A stretch of 64,000 nt of DNA, taken from assembly GCA_026120185.1 (NCBI GenBank), contig JANUWF010002280.1, positions 62,001-126,000 on the forward strand. The letters are read 5' to 3'. Below the pieces are notes generated by a model. It was not told where the DNA came from and made no database searches. It saw only the letters and a program-made list of their open reading frames with translations. Origin of the DNA: Voacanga thouarsii (taxonomy: Eukaryota; Streptophyta; Magnoliopsida; Gentianales; Apocynaceae). Positions 9,920 to 22,811 of this stretch are shown piece after piece. The translations under genes and the position numbers were made by a program. How positions within the stretch are numbered: the first letter of the stretch is position 1; each line of letters opens with the position of its first letter.

Positions 9920-11833
9920 TTGATTGATCCTGGCTCTACTCATTCCTATATAAACAAGTTGTGTGCATGTCATTTGGGTTGGGATGGAGTGGAGTTACCT
10001 TTTACGTTAGAAGTAAGCACACCTTTGGGGAAAGTGGTGCAAGCGGATCGGTTTGTGATGGATTGTAAGATTAATGTAGGGAGAGAGAACCTAGATGGGG
10101 ATCTGATCATGTTAGACATTAAGGATTATGACTTGATTTTGGCAATGGACTGGTTAGCCAAGCGTGGGGCTAGGGTAGATTGTAAAAATACGACAGTCCA
10201 GTTCGTTAGACCGGGATGTGATGTATTGGAATTTAATGGCAAGAGGGTGAAAGAATGTAAGTATTTGATTACGGGGGCTAAAGCCCGGAAATTGTTAAAG
10301 CATGGATGTCAAGGGTACCTGGCTTACGTGATAAACAAGCCGAAGGACCAATGCACTCTGGAAGACACGGAAGTAGTGAAGGATTTTTCCGATGTGTTTC
10401 TGACAGAGCTTGCTTCTCTACCTCCTAGCCGAGAGGTAGAATTCACCATCGACTTAGTTCCGAGAGTGGAACCAGTATCGCGAACTCCATACCGAATGGC
10501 ACCGGCAGAATTGAAAGAATTGAAAGAGCAGTTGGAGGAGTTAGTGGGACAAGGCTATATCAGACCGAGCACGTCGCCCTGGGGAGCGCCTGTGCTATTT
10601 GTAAAGAAGAAGGACGGAACCCTGAGGCTATACATCGACTACCAAGGGTTGAACAATTTAACGGTAAAAAACAAGTACCCCTTACCATTGATTGACGAGC
10701 TATTCGGCCAGTTGCAAGGATCTAGTTGCTATTCTAAGTTGGATCTGAGGCAAGGGTATTACCAGGTGCGGATAAGAGAAGATGATATTCCCAAGACAGC
10801 CTTTAACACCAGATATGGGCATTACGAGTTCGTGGTGATGTCGTTCGGGGTGACTAACGCCCCAGCAGTATTCATGGACCTGATGCACCGAGTATTCCAA
10901 CCTTATCTGGACAAGTTCGTGGTAGTTTTCATCGATGATATTTTGATTTACTCCAAGAATTCGGAGGAGCATGCAGAGCATCTGAAGCTTGTATTGGAGA
11001 AATTGCGGGAGCACAAGCTGTACGCCAAGTTCAGCAAGTGCGAATTCTGGCTAGACAGTGTAGCATTCCTTGGCCATGTGGTGACCAAGGAAGGAATCAA
11101 GGTAGATCTGACAAAGGTCGAAGCGGTATCAGACTGGAAGCAGCCGAAGAATATTACCGAGATTCAGAGTTTCTTAGGATTGGCTGGTTACTACCGAAGG
11201 TTTATCAAGGGATTTTCAACGCTCGCATCGCCAATGACCTGTCTGTTGAGAAAGGATGTTCCATTTGTGTGGAACGAAAAATGCGAGAAAATTTTTCAAG
11301 AACTGAAGAAGAGGCTGATGACAGCACCGGTATTGAGTCTACCGGAGGAAGGCAAACCTTACGTGCTATATACCGACGCTTCAAAAGAAGGTCTAGGGGC
11401 GGTACTGATGCAAGACCGGAAGGTGATTGGTTATGCTTCTCGGAAGCTACGACCTCATGAAGTGAACTACCTGACGCATGATCTGGAGCTGGTAGCTATA
11501 GTGTTCGCCCTAAAAAAATGGCGACACTACTTATATGGAGCCGAATATGAGGTGTTCATCGACCATAAGAGTCTAAAGTATATATTCACTCAGAAATATT
11601 TGAACTTGAGGCAGCGAAGGTGGATGAAATTCCTGGAGGAATACCGTTGCCCGATCAACTACCATCCCGGGAAGGCCAACGTTATGGCAGATGCCCTGAG
11701 CAAAAAAGTTAGAATGGCTAGACTAAAGGTGCAGAAAATGCAAGCGGTTCAAGATGTGTTGGACAGAAGGGCAGAAGTACAAGACAAAAGAATTGTCATA
11801 AGCAATTTGAAGTTGGCGCCGGATTTGAAGTAG
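9920..11833 (+). pseudogene. Element C pol: protease, reverse transcriptase, RNase H
   Basis: A single open frame of about 637 codons without its own ATG. It was probably read as part of a Gag-Pol polyprotein before a frameshift near 9905. The aspartic protease site is DPGSTHSYI at its start. The RT has the [12 protein letters not shown] block and the catalytic FIDDIL at 10928-10945. RNase H follows with [16 protein letters not shown] and DHKSLKYIF. The DALSKK block marks the connection to integrase. The frame ends at TAG 11831-11833, where the family would continue into integrase, so the stop is a defect. This is the best-preserved gene of the element. Clade Tekay/Del-like is my reading, not a search result. 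Confidence 0.9.
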
Positions 11834-13253
11834 GAAATAGTAGAAGCTCAGCGAAACAGCGCCGAGTTTCAACTTTTCAGGGATAAGGAGCTTAAGCGGC
11901 TAGGCAGTGAATTCCGTCAAGATGAGGTGGGAGTTTTTCATTTCAGAGATTGATTGTGTGTGCCCGGAGAGCAGCAATTGAAGGACAGAATTTTGGAGAA
12001 GGCACACAAGAGCAAGTACGCCATTCATCCGGGGGAGGTCAAGATGTATCAGGATCTAAAGAGAGCTTATTAGTGGCCCGGACTGAAGTGAGATGTGGTC
12101 AAGTATGTTTCGACCTATCTCACTTGTCAGAAAGTTAAAGGGAGCATAAGAAGGCGGCGAGACTATTGCAACCACTGCCAGTACCAGAATGGAAGTGGGA
12201 GGAGGTGACTATGGATTTGTCATCGGACTTCCCATGTCAAAGACCCAGAAGGACGCCATATGGGTAGTGGTGGATCGACTAACCAAGTCGGCCCATTTCA
12301 TCTCGGTAAACGTAAGGGACTCCATGGAGAAGCTGGCTCAGACTTATATTCGAGAAGTAGTCCGACTTCATGGAGTGCCTTCGAGTATAGTATCAGATCG
12401 AGACCCGAGGTTTACATCTCGTTTTTGGGGAAAGTTTCAGGAGGCAATGGGGTCGAATTTGAAATTCAGTACGACGGCGCATCCGCAGACCGATGGGCAG
12501 TCAGAAAGGGTGATCCAAATATTAGAGGATATGATGAGAGCCTGTGTCTTAGACTTCGGAGATAAGTGGATTGAGTGTGTACCGTATGTCGAGCTGTCAT
12601 ATAATAATAACTACCAAGCCTCAATTGGGATGGCACCATATGAGGCTTTGTATGGGCGCAAGTGTTAAGTACCGTTGTATTAGAGTTGGTCAGAAGGTGG
12701 TCATGTGAGCAAAACCGAAGAGGTCTGTGTCCAAGAAATGTTGGATAAAGTCAAGCTGATTCGGGAAAGGTTAAAGGCGGCTTAGAGCCAGCAGAAGAGC
12801 TATGCAGACAACCGGCGAAGAGAATTGGAATTTCAAGTCGGGGACCACGTATTTCTAAAACTAACATCGAATAGGGGAATTTTGAAGCATCCAAAGGGCG
12901 AAAAGTTGAATCCGAGATATTTGGGGCCGTTTCTAATTAAGGAAAGAATTGGACCGATAGCTTACCGATTGGACCTACTGGATGGGTCGACGGGTATCCA
13001 TGATGTGTTTCTTGTGTCACAATTGAAGAAGTATAATGCGGATCCTGGTCATGTATTGAATGATGAACTGTTAGTGTTGCAGCCAGACCTAAGCTACGTG
13101 GAGAAGCCTGTGCGGATATTGGACCGCGGTGTCAAAACTCTCCGGAATAAACAGATACCAATGGTTAAGATTTAGTGGGAGCACCATGGCACGCAGGATG
13201 CCACATGGGAGTCAGAGAAATGGGTTAAGTGGAAGTATCCCAAGCTGAAATAG
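11834..13253 (+). pseudogene. Element C pol: integrase and chromodomain-like tail, broken
   Basis: This continues pol after the stop. The zinc-binding HHCC region is present, but its first Cys is Tyr (TAT, 12116-12118, in YVSTYLTCQK). The catalytic core retains the acidic residues: TMDLSSD before a frameshift near 12210, then SDRDPRFTS, then TDGQSERVIQ. The frame is interrupted by several stops and by the frameshift. The C-terminal part is open at 12825-13175 and holds the GPY/F-type region (GPFLIKERIGPIAYRL). It ends with a chromodomain-like segment, EKPVRILDR and TWESEKWVKWKYP, to TAG 13251-13253. In chromoviruses this tail directs insertion to chromatin marks. Confidence 0.88.
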
Positions 13254-13283
13254 AGGTATGCTTGAATTTTGGGACGAAATTCT

Positions 13284-13299
13284 TTTAAGGAGGGGAGGA
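13284..13299 (+). other. Polypurine tract of element C
   Basis: A purine-rich run AAGGAGGGGAGGA ends directly against the 3' LTR start TGTGAAACCCC. It is the expected plus-strand primer. Confidence 0.85.
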
Positions 13300-15236
13300 T
13301 GTGAAACCCCAGTCAAAACCAACCATAAAGTAAGGGGGTTGGGATGCATATCATACTTTATATCATGCATAAATATATTTTTATATGATTTTTATGTGCT
13401 TTGGATTTGAGTTTTATTGTTGTGACGACTTGTTGGTGAGTATTGCTTGAGAAGGGCAAAAAAGTAATTTTTGCTTGAGATGGAAAAAGGGAGATAGCTT
13501 GAGGATTGGATAGAAAATAATTTTTGAGGGAAATTAAAAATAAGAGTAGTTGTGGTTTAGTGGTTAGAGCCTTAGAATTAATTCTTGAGGTCTTGGGTTC
13601 AAATTCCATCATAGGAGCTTTAGCTTAGTTAAATTTTATTTTTGCTTGGGAAGTGATAATTTCGGCCTTATGTGATTAGAATAGGGTAGTGATAATGTCC
13701 TAAGAGAGACATGTTAGGAGTATCCTCATTTTACTCACTTAGCCTACTCAAATTTCCTAAGGAGAATTCATTTTTTTTTCCTTGATCTTTGATTTTCTTT
13801 ATTTCTCAACTCCTTAGTTTGATCAATTTGTTCTAGCCATTTTCTTCCCAGAAATTTCAGTAAAGTGCTGTGGCTTTGTAGGATCAAAATGTCTTAGTGA
13901 GAGACTTCTTATGGTCTGAAAATGTGGAAGAGTTGTGGGAAATTCCAAGAGGAAAAATCCCTCTAGTGAGCTTGCTGAAAATTCACTCTAGCTAGTTCAT
14001 ATTCCTTCTTGGAATGAACTAAAATTTTCTATCTTATTGTGCCTTCAAGGTGTCGAGATTCTTAGCTAACATTCCCTCCCAAATGCTTCCAGAAAAATGG
14101 TCTTTTGGATCAGTTTGCAACCTGAATTCTTTGGCCATTTTCGGACTGCTTAAAGCTGGAGCAAAACTAGGAAAAATTCCTGTGCAAATCGCAACTTTGA
14201 GAGTCCAAAACCAAGCTGTTTTCTTCCAGATTTTGTTCAGCACCTTAGCCATGTTTTTCCTCCATGAAGAAGGCTGGAAACCAGCCTTGAAGACTCCTGA
14301 GATTCCCCTTCAAACTCTCTGCAAGTTGGCTGGAAAATGGCTGCCAAAAAGCTGTCCAGAAATTCCAGCCAGCAAAAAATCCTGTGCAGTCCACTGTCCA
14401 GCTTTGTTTCCTTATTCTCTTCCAGCCGAAACACCACCCTTGTTTTGCATAAACTTCCCTTAAACCTTCAGTAACTAAGCTCCATTATTCCCCTTAAGCT
14501 TCTGCACGAAACACAGCCATGGCTGCCCGAAAATCTCTCTAACAAATCCCTGCAATCATGCTAGATTGATTACCAAAATTCCAGCCACCTTTGTTTAGCA
14601 ACCTTCCATAAAGAATCCCTCGAATAACCAGACTTTTTCTTCACCATTATGCACCTTAGTGTCGGCCACCATAAGACACCTTAAACCAGCTTTAATCCCA
14701 CCGAAAATCTGCTCAAAACAGTCGGCCATGGCGGACTTCCAAGCTCTCTAATAATCAAGATATTCTAGGATATTTAGTTTCCAAATTTACTTCCTAAAAA
14801 TATTCTTCAAGGATTTTAACAACTAGCCTTTCCTTTTCCCTTCCAAATCACAGAATCATCTCCCTAAACCCTACAGAAATTCGGCCAGCCCTAGTTCTCA
14901 CAGAATTTCGGCAGTTGCAAAATCCAATCTCTCAAATTCTTTCAACCTTCAAGAACACACATACTACGCCAAGAACACCTACTTCTTCCTTTCACCTAAT
15001 ACCCCCTCCAAACCACATCAAACCTTCTCTAAAATCTCAAGATTTGACCTACTCACTGCCGTGAGTCCATCAACACTATTCTTAACATCAAACTCCACAA
15101 ATCAACCGCTACTTCGGATCAAAACCAGAAAATTCTGCGAAGGTTCAAGAATACCATCAAGGTAGGTTTGTTCTAACAACTTCATCTTCTTCAATCTTGA
15201 TCTCTAGTGAGAATATATGTGGATGAACATGCTAAT

Positions 15237-15281
<45 letters not shown>

Positions 15282-17668
15282 TCATGGCCGAAACCCTCTT
15301 TCTTGGCCGAATGGCTTTTCTCCCATGGTCATGCTTTCTCCATCTCCCTTGGACGAATATAGGCATCTAGGAGTTGAGATCCATTCTAAACTCCTTTAAG
15401 GCATTCATTAACCAAGTAAGTGCCTTCAATCTTTCTTTTAAACCCTAGATTCATATCTCTAGGATGATGTTGTTAGAAGGTGGATGGCGATAGGATTTGA
15501 GCGTATATATTGTTGAGATTGAAGCATGAATATATGTATGATTGTGAAGGAAATGAGATTTATGCATAGAAGGATTATCTTGGATGATTGTATGATGATT
15601 TGAGGTTGATGCATGTCATAGGTAGTATTTGTGATGAAGTATGCTAGATATTATGTCACCTTTGGTGAATAGGATTTATATTCATGTTGGATTATTGAAG
15701 CCATGATTATATTTATACTAGTAGAGGTTAGATCATGTCTTGATAAATTTAGATCTATACTTATATGCATGATTTGGATGATTTGATGAATTGAATGATT
15801 GTATATGTTCTTGATTGTGGTTAGCCATAGAAATTTGATCATGGCCTAGTTGTCCCTAAGCTAATTTTATTTCATGAATAAAATATTTAATGATATAATT
15901 TTGCTAGTAATTTCGAAAAAACCCTAGGAATGGTAGATTTGGATTAGTATATATATAAACGATATTTTAGTCAAATAAATAATAATTTCTGCTAGAAAAA
16001 TAAAGTATATAAATATTATTTAAAATAATAAAATCAATTAAAGCCTTTTATGGAAATAATTATAATTAGTTAAATATTTATTACTAAAAAATTTAATTAT
16101 TATCTATGAATCAAAACCCATTAAGAATTTATTTATTATTGTTCAAGGAAGACTCATTAAATTTATTTTCAACTAATTTTAGCTACCAATTATTTTCTAA
16201 CAACTAAATTATTAATAAATCAATATTTTATTTAATACTACCTAGGACTCTTGACCAAATAAACTCTAAAATTTTCTTAACAAGATTTAAACTTTCAACT
16301 TATTAGAATTTATTTCTCAAAACCATTAATTATTTTAAATATCAAATTAGACTCAACCTATAAACCTATTTATTTATTGTTTGGCCTTAAAGCTTGGGAC
16401 ACTAGGATCATGATAGTTGTAAGTTGAGTTGATTTAAAATTGAGAAAGTCGATTATGGCTTGAAATTGATTGTGATTTGTATTTGGCCATGCGGGGCTAG
16501 GTCAGCTGTTGGAGACCGTTTATTGTGAGTAAGAATCAGGTAAGCTCCTGCATAAAACCTGTTTGATGTGAAATGTTTTCCTTATGGCAAGCTAAATGTA
16601 GAGTGTTTGGACACTCATTTATGTAAAGGCAATTGAGGGTTGAATTCTTTCTTATTTCAAACATTTGAATTATTTAAAACCTAATGAGTAGATTTACTCA
16701 AACTCAAAACTCTTTCTATAACTGATTTTGTCAAAGACTTTGGAAAACCCTTAAATTGCCATTTTCATGTGGAACAGTGTTTTGTTCATTTTATCCCAAG
16801 TGGGAAACGTCGTTGAGTACTCAATAAGGGTGGACTACTAGGACTAGTCTTTGAGGGATTAGGGTAAGTCTCTCAGTAGGTAGCCACCTCTGAGGGGTGA
16901 GTCCTTCCCGGATAGGACGTTAGACCAGTAGGTCTTGCCAGTCCGAGCTAGCAGTTTGTTTTTCAGTCAAGTGACTGTGTTTTGCCGGAATGGACACCCG
17001 GTTGTTGTTTGGGTATAGAGAAGGAGGAGTATCTTGCCCAGTAGGCCGATCACCTACTGTTGTCAGTCTGCACAAAGTGTGGCATTCTGATCGACGGTAT
17101 GCACAAAGTGTGGCATGCTGACCATACGGTTATGGGGCCCAACGTGTGGTAACCCATGACCACTTCTTTTGAGTGGTTGATTTTATTGATTATTTATGAT
17201 TGGAAAAGCCAAAACGCCACTCTTGCTTTTGACTAATGTTTATTGCTTGCCTGTAATTTCTTATAAAGAATTTTTATACTTTGCATCCACGAACTGTTTT
17301 CTCCCAACACTTAAGCACACACGGACTTACTGATATTTCTGTCTCACCACCATTTTACCATGATTTCAGGTCGATCCTGCTGTGAGGATGAGTAGCTAGA
17401 TTTTGCCTGCTTGGGAGAATTTTCTGATGATTATTTTGTGTAATGCTTGGGGAGATGAGAATGGATGAATTTTATTACGAATTTATTTTGGTTATTCTTG
17501 GATTGGTTTCTTGGATTTATTATTATTTTATTTGAATGTAGTAAATTTTGAGTTCAAGTATCATTTTTATTTCTACTATTTTATTTGTGCGACCTAGTTA
17601 TAAAGACCCCTTATCATTTGGACGGAGCCACGCCCCCGGCTCTGGCGGGCCTAGGTAGCGGGGTGTTA
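13300..17668 (+). repeat. Element C 3' LTR
   Basis: Direct repeat of 3519-7885. The 5' copy ends GTGTTACA. This copy ends GTGTTA and then runs into AACCTAGTGTGG of the element B LTR, so the terminal CA appears lost with flanking DNA. The tRNA-like boxes are at 13553-13571 and 13596-13607. Confidence 0.9.
13553..13607 (+). other. tRNA-like Pol III A-box/B-box module in the element C 3' LTR
   Basis: Same module as at 3772-3826, with the closer B-box match GGTTCAAATTCC. Its presence in both LTRs means it was part of the element before this insertion. Confidence 0.45.
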
Positions 17669-18020
17669 AACCTAGTGTGGTGATCCTCTTTTGTATGTGG
17701 CTATTTCATTAAGTGAGGTTAATGGAATAGAGTTGAAAATCCTTAAGTGTGAAGTTTAAGGTAGTGGGCGTAGATCATTGTGATCGAACCACTATACATC
17801 TCTTGTCTCATTTTAATTCAGTGGTTCTTATACTATTTTTATGTTCTTTCACAGTCTAAATTTGGATACACATTTACAATTGCTTGGACAGCTTTCAATG
17901 CATCAATAAAGTCAGTCCAAGTATCTTGGTGATCATCCTTGTTCAGCATTTTAGACTCTTCGGAAAAATTATTTTTTCTTGCCAAAAACCTTATTCAGCG
18001 CCCCCCTCTAAGGTTTTTCA
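17669..18020 (+). repeat. Element B 5' LTR, right segment
   Basis: This aligns base for base with 31316-31682 of the 3' LTR, with a few substitutions and a shorter C-run. It ends AGGTTTTTCA just before the primer site. About 210 bp of the LTR (the tandem-repeat block equivalent to 31103-31313) is absent at the join with element C. Confidence 0.9.
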
Positions 18021-18022
18021 TT

Positions 18023-18034
18023 TGGTATCAGAGC
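18023..18034 (+). other. Primer-binding site of element B
   Basis: TGGTATCAGAGC is the standard complement of the initiator-Met tRNA 3' end used by plant copia elements. It lies two bases after the LTR. Confidence 0.92.
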
Positions 18035-18080
18035 GAGGTCTACATACTTTTGGTGTAACAACCTTGTAGAAAAGATCTTG

Positions 18081-19860
18081 ATGGCAAGCTCATCTTCTCC
18101 ACCTTTGTTTAATGGAAGTAACTATACCTTTTGGAAAAATAGAATAAAAATTTATGTGTGTTCTATTAACTTCGAGTTATGGAGTTTAATAGAGAATGGT
18201 CCTTTTATTCCATCAAAGATGATTGATGGCATAAAAATACCTAAACAGAATGATGAGTATAGTGTGGAAGACAATGCGAAAATGACTCTAAATTTTCAAG
18301 CTATGAACATTTTATGTTGTGCACTAGATGCGACTGAATACAACCATGTTAGTGGTTGTGATTCAGCCCATGATATGTGGAGATTGTTAGAAGTCACCCA
18401 TGAGGGGACTAATCAAGTCAAAGAATCAAAAATAGGGCTTCTTATTCATGATTATGAATTATTTACTATGAAGCTAAATGAAAGCATCACTGTCATGTTC
18501 ATAAGATTTACTAATATCTCAAATGGTCTGAAAGCTTACGGAAAAGTTTATTCCCTTAGGGAACAAAACCGAAAGATTCTTGATGCTTTACTAAAAAGTT
18601 GGCAGCCTAAAACTTTTGCTGCAGAAGAATCCAAGGATTTGAAATCCTTACCTACTGAAGAGTTGATCGGATCTCTTTTAACGTCTGAGATGAAGCTTAA
18701 AAGGTTTCATGAATCTGATGATCATGATAGAGGCAGAAAAGGGATTGCTCTAAAGGCTGAAAGTGATGATGGAGAAACAAGTTCTTCGGAAAGCAGTGAA
18801 GGCATGGAAATGGACAGTGATGACTTAGCAATGATAGCAAAGAAATTCAGAAGGATGTTCAAAGGAAACTACAAACGAGGAAGAAGCTTATAAGAAAGAA
18901 AGGACAAACCTCCGGCTTCAAACCTCAATGCTTTGAATGCAAAAGCACGGATCACTTCATTGCAAACTGTCCGGTTGCAAAAGGAAATGAAGGAAAAGTG
19001 TCTAAGAAGAGGAAAGACCAGAAAGTCAAGAAAGGTAAAGGATTGATGGGAGCTTGGGACTTAAATGAAGAATCTAGAGATGAAGAATCTGAGGAAGAAA
19101 CTGCCAATATTTGCTTCATGGCTTTGGAAAATGAGGTAAAATTTTCAACATCAGAATGCATGTCTGTTTCGCATACATCTATGACTGAAAAGCATGTTGA
19201 TCTTAATGAGTTGGTATGTGATATGTTTTGTGAATTAAAAAAAATGGTCCAGAAAAAATAAAGATTTAAAGTTGAAGGTAAATTATTTGATGAAAGAAAA
19301 TGAAGCTTTGTTGAATGACTACGAAATGTCTCTTGAAACACATACATGTGTTACAATTGAAAAAGATGTGATCATTACAGCATTGCATCATGTAACTCTG
19401 GAAAATAGAAACTTGTGTGATAAAATTCGAATTCTTGAATGCATGGTTAGCACTTTCAATGATATAAAAATTAGAGTAAATGATCTTACCAATTGCATTG
19501 AAAAATTTACAAATTGTAAAAACAATCTGGAAAAACTTCTCGGAACTCAACATCATTTTGGTAATCGAAGTGGGTTAGGATATAACCAGGAGGATAATGA
19601 CAAAACTTGCATGCCCAGATTTGTTTATGCTGGAAATCGAAGTGGCTTAGAATATAAACATGAGGATAAAGACAAAACTTGCATGCCCAGATTTAGCTTA
19701 GTGGAAAATCAAAATAACTTAGGATAAGAACATAAGAATAGTTACAAAAAGAATAAGTTTCAGCATGCTAAACCTACTTCTTCCCACAGCATATACAAAG
19801 TATGCACGTACTGTGAAAAACCTGGACATATTGTTTGAAGATGTCTTATTAGAAGAAAAG
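18081..19860 (+). pseudogene. Element B gag (UBN2-type copia Gag), frameshifted
   Basis: The ATG at 18081 opens about 270 codons (MASSSSPPLFNGSNYTFWK) typical of the plant copia Gag family. The frame then shifts near 18890. A first zinc knuckle, CFECKSTDHFIANC, is at about 18929-18970 in the next frame. A charged segment and a coiled-coil-like segment follow (18998-19258 and 19272-19726). A second knuckle, CTYCEKPGHIV, is near 19803, with a stop before its last Cys. A 72-bp in-phase tandem duplication lies at 19560-19703 (repeat core DKTCMPRF). The long post-knuckle extension with a coiled coil fits Sirevirus Gag, known for its unusual length. No intact product is possible. Confidence 0.85.
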
Positions 19861-20766
19861 TAGAATTCGGTGAAGCTACTTTCTGAAAATCAAAGAAAAT
19901 GTTACTAACCTTCATGGACCCAAGAAAGTATGGGTACCAAAAATCATCTCTTCTTCTCATGTATAGGCACGGTCTTTAAGCTTTACCAAGTGATTCTTGG
20001 ACAGTGGTTGTTCAAGACACATGACTGGAAATGCAGCACTGCTAGAAGATATTTAGACAACAAATGAAGGATTTATTACATTTGGAGACAAGAAGAAAGG
20101 AAAGATTTTCGGCATTGGTAATATTGGTAAAGGTTCATTAACATTCATGAAGTAAGTATTACTTATTGATGATTTCAAATATAATCTGCTCAGCATTAGC
20201 TAACTTTGTGACAATGGTTGCAAAGTTATTTTTGAAAAAGATTCTTACTCTATACTTGATAGTGAAAATCTTGAAACCATCTTTACTGCCAAACGCATGG
20301 GAAATGTATATGTGTTTTATCTTAATGACCTTATAGCTAATGGAATTAGATGTCTATCCGTTCATGATAATGATGGTTACCTTTGGCATAGGAGACTAAG
20401 TCATGTATCCTTTGATTTATTAAATAAACTATCCTCAAAAGAACTTGTTAGAGGGCTTTGAAAAATGAAATTTGATAAATACAAAATCTGTGATGCATGT
20501 CAATTTGGAAAGCAAATCAAAACTTCTTTTAAACCAAAGAAAATGATCTCTACCTCAAGACCTCTTGAATTAGTTCATATGGATTTATTTGGACCTATGA
20601 GGACTGCTAGTCTTGGAGTTAAAAAATATGCATATGTAATTGTTGATGATTTTTCTAGATTTACCTGGACATTATTTCTTGAACAAAAAGATGAAGCCTT
20701 TACTGAATTTTCAAAACTGATTAAGCGCGTCCAAAACTCGATTGGATGCAAACTGTTAGAAGTGAC
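19861..20766 (+). pseudogene. Element B pol part 1: protease and integrase N-terminal half
   Basis: The protease motif DSGCSRHMTGN is at 20000-20032. The surrounding sequence is broken by stops and shifts. The GAG-pre-integrase/zinc region runs from about 20380 (LWHRRLSHVS) to about 20520 (ICDACQFGK), with one stop near 20458. The integrase core begins with MDLFGP near 20580, carrying the first catalytic Asp, and continues to 20766. There the solo LTR interrupts it just before the second catalytic Asp block. A 1-bp shift lies just before the junction. Confidence 0.86.
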
Positions 20767-22811
20767 TGTTGGGAATATGCCCTCTTAGACGAGTTTTCTG
20801 ATGAAAATATCGAATATGTTAATAAAGGAATTTATTTGTCGGAAATCGTTTGTGAAATTATTTTTCTTTATTTTTGTACATTTTCGTTTGGAACAGACCC
20901 ATTGTGTATAAATAAGTGATCCATATGAATGGAGGTCTTTCACAGTAATGTATGGATCATGGGTTATTTAAACACATAAACAGTTGTTCTTAACCGTTTG
21001 ATGAGAATGAGAATCTCGTCATGTCTAGGTTATTATGTTATGAATTCCAAATGGGAAATGGCTTACCTTTAGCCAGTGAGTAGGTCACTCATTTCATGAC
21101 ATGAGCGTATTTCGAATGCATAGAACAAGACCTGTAGTAGTAGTTTCTTAAAAGTACTATATGGTAGAAACCTAGTCCACTACCGCTACAGCGTGGACTA
21201 GTACTCTATGACTTGAGTATGGGTTGGTGGTCTGGCGAAGCTGGAAGCATATGCTTTGATATACTATAGTTGAGGTTCTATCGAAGGGCCAATATACTTG
21301 TATGTTGGGTATGTGTGACTAGTTAGTTAAGACAGACTTGTACAAGATAGTTTCTACACCATATCGCCCCTTGTGGTTGTCCGGATGATCTAAATATCCA
21401 GGGCCCTGGGAAACGTGACTTGGATGTTTGCTTTAGGGTCGCTCCCTTGGAAAGCAGAAACACTCCAGAAAGTCGTGGATCATTGGATTAGAGGCCTAAG
21501 GATGGTAGATGTCATTTAGAGGGGTGTTAGTACACTTCTTCCTCTCTAAATGTACGGCGATGTGTAGAGGGGTATTTTAGTCATTTCACTTGTAAGTCGA
21601 AGACTCTGCTAATGCAGCATTGTCCTTGGGGTCAATATTTTCTTATGGTGATATTAGGAAATATTTAAAATGCAAAATACATCTATTTATATAGTAGGGT
21701 TATTTTGGTAATTTTAGTAGCCAAGGCGATGTGTCTTTTTGGTCCTCGGAATAGCCTGTAAGTCCTAATTAATTTTTGAGTTGAGAAAATTATCTCAGTT
21801 AAGAGAGTTTTATTTTATTCGGGAAGTCTAATTTATTATTGGATTGGAATAAAATAAATGGAGAGAAATTTATTATCTGGTTTAATGGGTTAATTAATTA
21901 TTCAGGACTTGGGTCCAGTTTGAATAATTAGAAAATTAACCGGGACTTAAACTAAAGGAAAATAATTATTACTTAATTATTTATTGGGTTATTTATTTAA
22001 TTAAATCCCAAGAAATAAATAATCAAAGTTTAATTATTTTTGGTTTATTTGGGTTTATTAATTATTTATTGTGTTATTTATTTAATCCCAAAGAAAATAA
22101 TTAATATTTCGGGTCCAAGAAAAATAATAAATATTATTTTGGCCCAATAGCTTGGACCATAGGATTTTTCCGGACACAGTTTAGAAGAGTTTAGGATGAA
22201 GCCGAATTTTATTTTGTAAATAATATTCGGGTATAAAATCCCAAGAATATTATTTTTATCAAAATAATTATTTTTGGTTTCATGACTCTTGGCTTTCTGT
22301 GTAGAAAAATAAAATAAAAGAAAAAGAAAAAATTAAATAAAGACTCTTGACTCTCTTTCTCAATCTCTCATGGCTCTTGGTTTTCTGTTTTTGGCATTTC
22401 ATTTGCTGGCTTTTGGTTTTTGTTTTTTCTGGACATAAGAAACCAAGAAAGCCATGAAAAACAGACGGTGCAAGAGTCTGTGAAAAAAAAAAGATTTGAG
22501 AGAGATCATCTTCTTCCTTCCAATGTGTGCTCACCAACTGTGAATTAGACTGAGGAATATTCCGAGAACTGGAGAGCTAAGCATTCACCGGAACCGGAGG
22601 AAAGCTTCAGTGCACTGGACAGTGTTCATGGACGGAGGATGAAGAGGAAGCTGTTTTCTCAAGTTCAATCATTTCTTCAACATTCTTCAAGATTTAAAGG
22701 CTCCAACAGGTATATTTTAAACCTACCATGACGCTTCTATACTCTGATATTGTTCATGTTCTTCCGTTTTTATTCACTGTGAAAGCATGTTCTGTGAATG
22801 TCAATCCTTCA
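20767..22811 (+). repeat. Solo LTR of family A inside the element B integrase
   Basis: A complete LTR of 2045 bp beginning TGTTGGGAATATGCCC and ending AATCCTTCA. It is flanked by the perfect 5-bp target duplication GTGAC (20762-20766 and 22812-22816). The host gene reads across the join: RSDNGKEF is restored once one GTGAC copy is ignored. There is no internal sequence, so LTR-LTR recombination has removed it. A TATAAATA box is not seen here, unlike the copies at 1-1074 and 24914-27038. Confidence 0.95.

Larger units (their letters stand above)
3519..17668 (+). mobile_element. Element C: Ty3/gypsy chromovirus (Tekay-like) with 4.4-kb LTRs
   Basis: The LTRs at 3519-7885 and 13300-17668 start TGTGAAACCCC and are nearly the same length (4367 and about 4370 bp). 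The internal region (7886-13299) has a Met-tRNA primer site, a leader ORF, gag with zinc knuckles, and a pol in gypsy order (protease, RT, RNase H, integrase). It ends in a chromodomain-like tail and a polypurine tract. Integrase after RNase H is diagnostic for Ty3/gypsy, and the C-terminal chromodomain for chromoviruses. The Tekay assignment is by recognition of the pol sequence only. No 5-bp target duplication is visible. The left flank is CTTGT, and the right flank goes straight into AACCTAG of the host LTR. Confidence 0.88.
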
